This document shows positions 1 to 4,846 of a stretch of 10,236 nucleotides of DNA, piece by piece. A program made the translations under genes and the position numbers. Location: NCBI GenBank assembly GCA_002403455.1, contig DHHV01000037.1:1-10236 (forward strand). The letters are read 5' to 3'. Position 1 is the first letter of the stretch, and each line of letters opens with the position of its first letter. This stretch comes from Hyphomonadaceae bacterium UBA4763 (GTDB lineage: Bacteria > Pseudomonadota > Alphaproteobacteria > Caulobacterales > Aquidulcibacteraceae). Under the pieces are notes generated by a model. It was given only the letters and a program-made list of their open reading frames with translations. It did no database searches and was not told where the DNA came from.

Positions 1-594
1 AGGGGGCATGCGGCCCCCCCCGACCGGCAAGGCCGGCGAGCCGCGGTTTGCGCCCCCGCCCGCCCCGCTGCCGCCGCCGTGGTCATGCCCGCCAGCGCCA
101 CTGCCGCCGCCAGGCGCGCCGTGGTCGCCGTGATCTTCCGCGTGCGCCGTTGCGGCGATCGCCTCGCCGCCGGCCAAGCGATAATCCGCCCAGACGCGAT
201 AGGGGCGGGCAAATTTCGGCGTGAAGGTGACGTGAAAGCGCCCATCCGGCCCGGCTTGCGGATGGGTGTGGGTGTAGTCCTCCAAGGCTTCGTCGACGAT
301 CATCACGTGCACTTTGTGCTCATGCGTCACGGCGAGAGCATCGGGGCCGATCGGCGCGCCGGTCAAATCCGTCAGCTGCAGCGCGAAGGAAACCGGCGCG
401 CCGACGGCTGGCGTTCCGGCGAGCTCAAGACCCAGAGCCGGCCCGCGAGCAGACGTGTCAGCCGCTGCGCTTGCGCTGTCTTCAGCCGGGACCGCCGCAT
501 GGCCGGCATGCCCGCCGGGTGAGCAGGCGGCGATCGGCGCGCCGAGCAGGCAGCTCACCGCGAGGAAAAAGCGGAACGAGGACGAACGGGCCAT
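1..594 (-). CDS. Lipoprotein with His-rich extracellular domain and Gly/His-rich tail (3' end cut by window)
   Basis: I translated this frame by hand: it is open from the ATG at 594-592 to the left edge, giving 198 residues with no stop. The N-terminus is a signal peptide (Arg3, hydrophobic FRFFLAVSCLLGAP) ending in the lipobox IAAC, so Cys24 should be lipidated and the protein anchored on the outer face of a membrane. Residues ~52-140 form a beta-rich domain with the motif THEHKVHVMIVDEALEDY and then THTHP (His91, 93, 96, 109, 111). This resembles YtkA-like/Ig-like secreted domains often found near metal-handling genes; that family link is from memory. After residue 150 the chain becomes a low-complexity Gly/Ser/Ala/His tail (HAEDHGDH, GGHDHGG), possibly a flexible linker or metal-binding stretch. 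A GGAG lies 9 bases before the ATG. Function is not established; metal binding is an inference from the histidines. The run of eight C at 14-21 is a place where a sequencing slip could alter the tail frame. Confidence 0.8.
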   Translation of the reverse strand, partial: MARSSSFRFFLAVSCLLGAPIAACSPGGHAGHAAVPAEDSASAAADTSARGPALGLELAGTPAVGAPVSFALQLTDLTGAPIGPDALAVTHEHKVHVMIVDEALEDYTHTHPQAGPDGRFHVTFTPKFARPYRVWADYRLAGGEAIAATAHAEDHGDHGAPGGGSGAGGHDHGGGSGAGGGANRGSPALPVGGGRMPP

Positions 595-719
595 GGACAG
601 GCGCTCCAGTCAGTTTTGCGGCGCAGATGTCGCCGATTTCGCCGCGCCCCGCAAGCGGGGGCGGACGATGCGAAACGGGCTCCGGCGGTTTGCAATTTTG
701 ACCGCAATAGACGAGTTAT
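595..719. promoter_or_regulatory. Divergent intergenic region between lipoprotein and antitoxin genes
   Basis: This 125-base gap must carry the start signals of both divergent genes. Two structures are visible. A GC-rich hairpin lies at about 645-663 (CCCCG / loop CAAG / CGGGG, extended by CG and GC around one bulged G). It has no T-run on either side and so is not a typical terminator. A short inverted repeat, GCGGT (685-689) and ACCGC (701-705), lies just upstream of the antitoxin gene. Phd-type antitoxins usually bind palindromes in their own promoter, so this could be an operator, but five-base arms are weak evidence. TTGCAA at 690-695 could be a -35, but no good -10 follows. Confidence 0.3.
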
Positions 720-1001
720 TTGACTAGTTTGGAGACTCTGCTGAAATCCTGGCCGGTTCATGATACGAAAGCGCGCTTCAGCGAAATGTTGGATAGCTGC
801 CTGAAAAAAGGTCCGCAGATCATTACCCGGCGGGGCGTCGAAGCTGCCGTGCTCGTGCCGGCGGATGCTTGGCGTCGGCTAAACCAGGCGGCTCGCCCGA
901 GCCTGAAAGACTTGTTGTTAATGGACGAAAATCGCGGCGACGTCATGATCGTGGCGCGGGGCGGTCGACGCCGCCGCCTTTTCACGTTACCGCCGGCCTG
1001 A
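720..1001 (+). CDS. Type II toxin-antitoxin antitoxin, Phd/YefM family (orphan, non-ATG start)
   Basis: Phd/YefM antitoxins neutralise a partner toxin (VapC, Doc, RelE or ParE type) and repress their own promoter through the N-terminal fold. The family signature is clear: WPVHDTKARFSEMLDSCL, then KKGPQIITRRGVEAAVLVP, then ADAWRRL, and a basic end RGGRRRRLF typical of the C-terminal toxin-binding stretch. At 93 codons or fewer the length fits. No ATG precedes the conserved core. TTG at 720 gives the longest form. CTG at 741, six bases after a GGAG at 731-734, gives MKSWPVHD, which matches where family members usually begin, so 741 may be the true start. No toxin gene follows: only 46 bases separate the stop from the desaturase, and the upstream gene is the divergent lipoprotein. 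It may therefore act on a distant toxin, be a leftover from a lost pair, or be a stand-alone regulator. Confidence 0.85.
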   Translation: MTSLETLLKSWPVHDTKARFSEMLDSCLKKGPQIITRRGVEAAVLVPADAWRRLNQAARPSLKDLLLMDENRGDVMIVARGGRRRRLFTLPPA

Positions 1002-1047
1002 TAGGCTGTGTAGCGCCCGCCGCCACGCCGCGTAATGACCAGGCCCC

Positions 1048-1944
1048 ATGCGTTTATCCGACGTCATCTCTAAAGACGAATTGCGCCGTTTAAGCGCGCT
1101 CTCGAACGCGCGAGCATTGGTCGACCTCGCCTGGCACCTGGCGCTGTTCGTCGCGGCCTTTGCGTTGCCGATCTGGGCGCCGCATCCGGTGACAATGGCG
1201 ATCTCCATCATCCTGCTCGCCGGACGCATGCAAGCGAGCGGCGTCATCGCCCATGATTGCGCGCATGGCGCGTTGTTTCGCACCCCATACCTCAATCAAG
1301 TCGTCGGCCAATGGATTGCTGGCGCGCCGATCCATCTGCCGTTGGACGCTTATCGCGCCTATCATTTGCAGCATCATCGCCATGCCGGGACGGCGCAAGA
1401 CCCCGACCGCTGGATGGTAAAGGATTATCCGATCGCGCGCGCCCGCTTTTGGCGCAAGATCGGCCGCGATTTGACCGGTCAAACCGCCTTGCGCGACCTC
1501 ACGGCAGAGGCAAAACGTTTTGCGTGGCCGCACAGCGCGCCGTTCGTCGCCTTTCATGTCGGGCTGTTGGCGGTGTTGTGGGCGCTCGGCGCGCCATGGG
1601 CGTATGGCTTGTGGTGGGCGGCGCGTTTATTTGTTTATCCGGCCATTCACCGCTTGCGGCAGATTTCCGAGCATGGGACTGCCCCCAATCGTGACAGCTT
1701 GGACGCGCGCGACAATACCGCGACGACCCGCGTTGCTTGGTGGGAGCAGCTGGTGCTCGCCCCCAACAACGTCAATTACCATTTGGAGCACCATCTTTTC
1801 GCCGCGGTACCATCTTACCGCCTGGCGAGATTGCACAAATTGCTCCGCGCGCGCGGGTTCTATGACGGTCGGCCGTGCATTAATGCCGGTTATGCCGGCG
1901 TCTTGCAGCGCGCTTTGCGCAACGACAAAGCGGTCGCGGCTTGA
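1048..1944 (+). CDS. Membrane fatty acid desaturase family protein
   Basis: Integral-membrane diiron desaturases insert a double bond (sometimes hydroxylate) into acyl chains or related lipids using O2 and electrons from ferredoxin or cytochrome b5-type donors. Three histidine boxes that would hold the diiron centre are intact: HDCAH at residues 69-73, HLQHH at 106-110 (then RH at 111-112), and HLEHH at 245-249 in the context NNVNYHLEHHLF. An additional conserved EHG lies at 208-210. Hydrophobic segments at about 24-45, 48-60, 166-182 and 184-200 are likely membrane helices. 298 residues is normal for the short bacterial forms. The ATG is the first possible start after an in-frame TGA at 1036-1038; its ribosome-binding site is weak (AGG four bases upstream). 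It lies 46 bases after the antitoxin and 23 bases before an exported SRPBCC protein on the same strand, so co-transcription is possible. The exact substrate (fatty acid, carotenoid or other lipid) cannot be read from the sequence. Confidence 0.9.
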   Translation: MRLSDVISKDELRRLSALSNARALVDLAWHLALFVAAFALPIWAPHPVTMAISIILLAGRMQASGVIAHDCAHGALFRTPYLNQVVGQWIAGAPIHLPLDAYRAYHLQHHRHAGTAQDPDRWMVKDYPIARARFWRKIGRDLTGQTALRDLTAEAKRFAWPHSAPFVAFHVGLLAVLWALGAPWAYGLWWAARLFVYPAIHRLRQISEHGTAPNRDSLDARDNTATTRVAWWEQLVLAPNNVNYHLEHHLFAAVPSYRLARLHKLLRARGFYDGRPCINAGYAGVLQRALRNDKAVAA

Positions 1945-1967
1945 CGGCGCGGTAGCCGGGGCGTTCG

Positions 1968-2543
1968 ATGCAGACCCAATTGTCACAGAAAGCCGGCCTG
2001 ATGCGCCTACTCACTGTTTTGCTTTGCGCCCTTGCCGCTGCAGCCAGCGCCGCCGCGCCGGCCGCCCACGCCGACATCATCGCGCGATCGAGCGGCGGCT
2101 TTACCGTCCGCGTTGAAACGGATTTGCCCGTGGAGCCTGCCGCCGTATACGCCGCCTTGCTGCGGCCCGCAGCCTGGTGGGCCCCGGCTCATACCTGGTC
2201 GGGCGAGCCGGCCAATCTCTCGCTCAAAGGCAAGTCGGGCGCTTGTTTCTGCGAAGCGCTGCCGCGACATGGCTCGGTCGAGCATATGCGCGTCGTCTTT
2301 GCCGATCCGTCGAAATTGCTGCGGATGACCGGCGCGCTTGGGCCGTTGCAAGCCATGCCGGTCACCGGCGTAATGAGCTGGGAAATGACGCCGCAAGGGC
2401 AAGGAACGCGCTTGACCTGGACCTATGCGATCGGCGGCGCCGGGCCGAACGATTGGGCGGAGATCGCGCCGGCCGTCGATGCGGTGCTGCGCGAGCAGGT
2501 CGACCGATTCAGCAAATTGGTGCGGACCGGCTCGCCGCAATAA
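1968..2543 (+). CDS. Exported SRPBCC-fold (START/Bet v1-like) protein
   Basis: After a signal peptide, the protein matches the SRPBCC/polyketide-cyclase-like pattern. It has a beta-strand start FTVRVETDLPVEPAAVYAALL with the aromatic pair WW at 70-71, the stretch GACFCEALP (Cys93, Cys95), then VEHMRVVFADPSKLLRMTGALGPLQ, and a C-terminal long-helix region. This fold makes a hydrophobic pocket for lipids or other small ligands. The signal peptide is clearest from Met12 (ATG at 2001): MRLLTVLLCALAAAASAAA, with likely cleavage after AHA at residue 35, so mature protein in the periplasm is expected. The start at 1968 lies 23 bases after the desaturase stop; 2001 is an equally good alternative, and neither has a strong ribosome-binding site. 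A shared role with the desaturase in lipid handling would be an inference from position only. Ligand and function are unknown. Confidence 0.82.
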   Translation: MQTQLSQKAGLMRLLTVLLCALAAAASAAAPAAHADIIARSSGGFTVRVETDLPVEPAAVYAALLRPAAWWAPAHTWSGEPANLSLKGKSGACFCEALPRHGSVEHMRVVFADPSKLLRMTGALGPLQAMPVTGVMSWEMTPQGQGTRLTWTYAIGGAGPNDWAEIAPAVDAVLREQVDRFSKLVRTGSPQ

Positions 2544-2593
2544 TTGCATGGATCGCCCCCAGGGCCCGCCGATGGCCGATAGGCGAGTGGTTG

Positions 2594-2647
2594 GTTCCTG
2601 ACATTTGCATCGCGTTTCGGCATCCCCGTAGTGCAAACGCCAGGAAC
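2594..2647. repeat. Large inverted repeat (16-base arms, 14 paired) upstream of rpoH
   Basis: The left arm GTTCCTGACATTTGCA (2594-2609) pairs with the right arm TGCAAACGCCAGGAAC (2632-2647) at 14 of 16 positions; both mismatches are A opposite C. The 22-base centre has little clear pairing. It lies 50 bases after the SRPBCC stop and upstream of the possible rpoH -10 box. No T-run follows on either strand. It may be a DNA operator for a dimeric regulator or an RNA hairpin if read through from upstream. Confidence 0.6.
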
Positions 2648-2658
2648 AGGAGAACCAC

Positions 2659-2664
2659 TATAAA
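2659..2664 (+). promoter_or_regulatory. Possible -10 box for rpoH
   Basis: TATAAA matches the general sigma-70-type -10 consensus at five of six positions and is the most AT-rich spot in the gap. No good -35 lies 16-18 bases upstream, where the arm of the 2594-2647 inverted repeat sits; a regulator bound there could affect access. Transcription from about 2671 would give a leader of roughly 280 bases that includes the tiered hairpin. Confidence 0.3.
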
Positions 2665-2687
2665 TCTTTGATTTTAGTGAAGCTTTT

Positions 2688-2742
2688 GGCCAAATCATTC
2701 GCTTTGACGCCTGGCCCGAGCCGGGATGCGAATGATTGGGCC
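2688..2742. repeat. Two-tier hairpin in rpoH leader (15-base outer stem, 6-base inner stem)
   Basis: The outer arms are GGCCAAATCATTCGC (2688-2702) and GCGAATGATTGGGCC (2728-2742). They pair at 14 of 15 positions, with one A-G mismatch near the base. The 25-base loop contains a second stem, CCTGGC (2710-2715) with GCCGGG (2720-2725), one G-U pair and loop CCGA. Such a nested structure is unlikely by chance. There is no T-run after it, so it is not an ordinary intrinsic terminator. It may be a structural element of the rpoH leader RNA or part of an unrecognised small RNA or repeat family. Confidence 0.65.
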
Positions 2743-2867
2743 GCTCCACTAGCTCAATCCAGTCCATGAAATCTTCGCAATCCGTGAAGAAAAGCTCGCC
2801 TTCGACAATCGGCGCCTATATCCTGCGCGATGAACGCTGCTGCCTGGCGGGGCGTTCGCGTTCAAAG

Positions 2868-2887
2868 CGCGGAAAAGGGTTTCCGCG
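2868..2887. repeat. Perfect 8-base-pair hairpin in rpoH leader
   Basis: CGCGGAAA (2868-2875) and TTTCCGCG (2880-2887) are exactly complementary around the loop AGGG. The structure ends 61 bases before the rpoH ATG and has no trailing T-run. It would fold stably in RNA; as DNA it could also be a protein-binding palindrome. Confidence 0.5.
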
Positions 2888-2925
2888 TCGACCAGCGGCG
2901 CCAAATCTGGGTTGCAAGGGTCGTT

Positions 2926-2944
2926 TCACGCCAACTTGGGTGAT
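2926..2944 (+). promoter_or_regulatory. rpoH ribosome-binding site inside a small bulged hairpin
   Basis: GGTGAT at 2939-2944 is complementary to the extended anti-Shine-Dalgarno end of 16S rRNA and sits four bases before the ATG at 2949, which supports that start. TCAC (2926-2929) and CC (2931-2932) can pair with GTGA (2940-2943) and GG (2938-2939) around the loop AACTT, leaving G2930 bulged. The hairpin therefore covers the ribosome-binding bases. It is weak (six pairs), as expected of structures that melt with heat; temperature sensing is an inference. Confidence 0.4.
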
Positions 2945-2948
2945 AGAC

Positions 2949-3842
2949 ATGTCAAACACGCGCGCGCTCACGGTAGCGCTGACCCCGGAAACCGGGCTCG
3001 CCCGGTATTTATCGGAAATTCGCAAATTCCCGATGCTCGAGAAGGACGAGGAATTCATGCTCGCCAAGCGTTGGCAGACGCATGAGGACCCGCAAGCTGC
3101 GCATCGCCTCGTCACCTCGCATTTGCGCCTGGTTGCGAAGATCGCCATGGGCTATCGCGGCTATGGCCTGCCGATGGGCGAAGTGATCTCCGAAGGCAAT
3201 GTCGGCCTGATGCAAGCCGTCAAGAAATTCGATCCGGAAAAGGGCTTTCGCCTCGCCACCTATGCGATGTGGTGGATTCGCGCCTCGATCCAGGAATATA
3301 TCCTGCGGTCGTGGAGCTTGGTGAAAATGGGTACGACCGCCGCCCAGAAGAAATTGTTCTTCAATCTGCGGCGCATGAAAGGCGAGATGCAGGCGCTCGA
3401 AGACGGCGATTTGCGCCCCGAGCACGTCACCCAAATCGCCACCAAACTCGCGGTCTCGGAAGACGAAGTCGTCTCAATGAACCGCCGTCTCAGCGCGCCT
3501 GATTCTTCGCTGAACGCGCCGATGTCGGTCGATGGCGATAGCGAATGGCAAGATTGGCTCGCCGACGAGGACAATCCCGGCCAGGAAACCAAAATCGCCG
3601 AGGCGCAGGAATTCAGCCAGCGCATGACCTTGTTGCAAGAGGCGATGACGACGCTGAACGAACGCGAGCGTCACATTATCCAGGAACGCCGCCTGAAAGA
3701 CGAACCCGCAACGCTCGAAGAATTGTCCGAGCAATATAATGTCTCGCGCGAGCGCATTCGCCAAATCGAAGTGCGGGCGTTCGAGAAATTGCAAAAAGAG
3801 ATGAAAAAGGTCGCCAAGGAACGCGGATTAATCGGGCGATAA
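2949..3842 (+). CDS. rpoH: RNA polymerase heat-shock sigma factor RpoH (sigma-32)
   Basis: RpoH directs RNA polymerase to heat-shock promoters (chaperones, proteases). The 297-residue product has the full family layout. Region 1.2 is at about 14-47. Region 2 is at about 52-123, with core-binding and -10 recognition sequences (LRLVAKIAMGYRGYGLP; FDPEKGFRLATYAMWWIR; ASIQEYILRSWS). The RpoH box QKKLFFNLR is at 133-141 and separates this factor from RpoD and RpoS. Region 4 has a helix-turn-helix at about 254-280 (TLEELSEQYNVSRERIRQIE). ATG 2949 is chosen because MSNTRALTVALTPE matches the usual RpoH N-terminus and GGTGAT lies just upstream; the in-frame extension back to 2736 has no family resemblance. 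The leader is unusually structured, which suggests control after transcription. The gene converges on the alpha/beta-hydrolase with 26 bases between stops and no obvious terminator. Some alphaproteobacteria have several rpoH copies; whether this is the only one is unknown. Confidence 0.97.
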   Translation: MSNTRALTVALTPETGLARYLSEIRKFPMLEKDEEFMLAKRWQTHEDPQAAHRLVTSHLRLVAKIAMGYRGYGLPMGEVISEGNVGLMQAVKKFDPEKGFRLATYAMWWIRASIQEYILRSWSLVKMGTTAAQKKLFFNLRRMKGEMQALEDGDLRPEHVTQIATKLAVSEDEVVSMNRRLSAPDSSLNAPMSVDGDSEWQDWLADEDNPGQETKIAEAQEFSQRMTLLQEAMTTLNERERHIIQERRLKDEPATLEELSEQYNVSRERIRQIEVRAFEKLQKEMKKVAKERGLIGR

Positions 3843-3868
3843 GAAACACTTAAAGCGGGCCGGAAGGA

Positions 3869-4780
3869 TTACGTTTCGATCACATCGCGCAAAAGCTTGG
3901 CGGTTTCCACAGCGCAGCGGTTATTGGTCCAATACCGCGTATGGGCCCCAATGTAATCTAACGGCCCGCCTTCGACCCGGATAGCAACGTCGTCAAGGCG
4001 CTTTTCTTGGTTGTAGGCGGGATTGAGCGGCTTCAGCGGATAGCCCAGCAAATCCTTTGGGCTGTAAATATTGACCCAGCGGGCTTTGGCGGCCAGCGCC
4101 TCGGGCAGTTTCGCGCCGGGGAATGGCGGGCCAATACCCAATTGCTCAGACCGCGGCTTGGTGATCGGGAACACCCGTTCGGGGCCGTAGGTAAAGGTGA
4201 ATAGCGGCATATTCGTCCCAAGCGTCACAAAGCCCGCAAAAGTTTCCAATCGGAAAAATGGCGTTGCGGCCCTTAATTCGGTGATCAAGGGCACGGCCTC
4301 GCGCTCGTCTTGCGCCCAGCTATTGATTTCGGAATCGCTGACATTCGCCAAGAATTTGATGTCCCAGGCAAAGCTCGACAGAATATGACATCCCAGCGAA
4401 TGGCCAACGAAAACCAGCGGGGTGTCTGCATTATGGTGCGTATTGGCGTCGCGCAATTTGTCGAGCACCCGGTTCTGGATTGCGTAATAGGCAGAGTTTT
4501 CGCGCTTGCGGGTTTTTTGATAAGCGGCGGCGTCGCCCAATCCTTTGACCACAAATTTTCGCAGGTCGTCATCGCGCATCCCGGAAAGCGCTTTGGCTTT
4601 GCTTAAATATTGGTGCTGGCGCGGGCGCAGAATATCGGCCCAATAAACCTCCGAAAACTGCAGATATTGGTGCAGTTTTTTGGGCAATTTTTTGCGGATC
4701 AGGTCCTGAAACTTCAGCGAATAACTCGGATCATCCGTGTTGATGCCATGAACAAACAACACGATCACGTTGCGCGGCAT
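3869..4780 (-). CDS. Alpha/beta-hydrolase fold protein (putative serine hydrolase)
   Basis: The fold is shown by an early strand with an oxyanion-type motif, VLFVHGIN (residues 7-14), and a nucleophile elbow GHSLG at 126-130, which puts the catalytic serine at 128. Asp243 (in YSPKDLLGYPL) and His280 (in GAHTRYW) are reasonable partners, so the triad looks complete. There is no signal peptide, so it should be cytoplasmic. The substrate cannot be predicted; esterase, lipase or thioesterase activity is possible. A strong ribosome-binding site (GGGGGGAG, four bases before ATG) supports the start at 4780. It lies 66 bases downstream of ETF-QO on the same strand and may be co-transcribed. Base use differs from its neighbours: long A/T stretches (for example 4674-4696) and many Lys, Asn and Gln codons, which may point to separate origin. 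Confidence 0.8.
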   Translation of the reverse strand: MPRNVIVLFVHGINTDDPSYSLKFQDLIRKKLPKKLHQYLQFSEVYWADILRPRQHQYLSKAKALSGMRDDDLRKFVVKGLGDAAAYQKTRKRENSAYYAIQNRVLDKLRDANTHHNADTPLVFVGHSLGCHILSSFAWDIKFLANVSDSEINSWAQDEREAVPLITELRAATPFFRLETFAGFVTLGTNMPLFTFTYGPERVFPITKPRSEQLGIGPPFPGAKLPEALAAKARWVNIYSPKDLLGYPLKPLNPAYNQEKRLDDVAIRVEGGPLDYIGAHTRYWTNNRCAVETAKLLRDVIET

Positions 4781-4846
4781 ATTGCTCCCCCCAGTCAGCG
4801 CAGCGTGGATAGCTCAACCGCCCGGCGAAAAACAGGGCGCCCGCCG

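Larger units (their letters stand above)
2544..2948. other. 405-base non-coding leader region upstream of rpoH, rich in inverted repeats
   Basis: No convincing gene is present. An open frame runs from 2736 into rpoH, but its translation is Ser/Arg/Lys-rich and unlike RpoH N-termini. The region holds a string of inverted repeats in plus-strand order: 2594-2647, 2688-2742, CTTCGC/GTGAAG at 2773-2778 and 2784-2789 (one G-U, loop AATCC), GAACGC/GCGTTC at 2832-2837 and 2852-2857, a perfect eight-base pair at 2868-2887, and a bulged hairpin over the ribosome-binding site at 2926-2943. None is followed by a T-run, so they do not look like terminators. The larger ones are listed separately. The likeliest explanation is a structured rpoH 5' leader plus upstream protein-binding sites; a small RNA gene is an alternative. 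Confidence 0.55.

Noticed and set aside
2594..2742. Intrinsic terminators after the SRPBCC gene
   Set aside because: The hairpins are strong, but neither is followed by a T-run on the plus strand (or preceded by an A-run that would serve the minus strand).
2738..2822. tRNA-like look (TAGCTCAAT near 2750 and TTCGACAAT near 2801)
   Set aside because: No acceptor stem, the D-arm lacks its GG pair, and the T-loop pattern and its stem do not fit; not a tRNA.
2736..2948. N-terminal extension of RpoH by 71 codons
   Set aside because: The extension does not resemble RpoH, begins at a TTG inside a hairpin arm, and the ATG at 2949 has a ribosome-binding site and the usual family N-terminus.
3843..3868. 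Bidirectional terminator between rpoH and the hydrolase
   Set aside because: The 26-base gap shows no inverted repeat of useful length.
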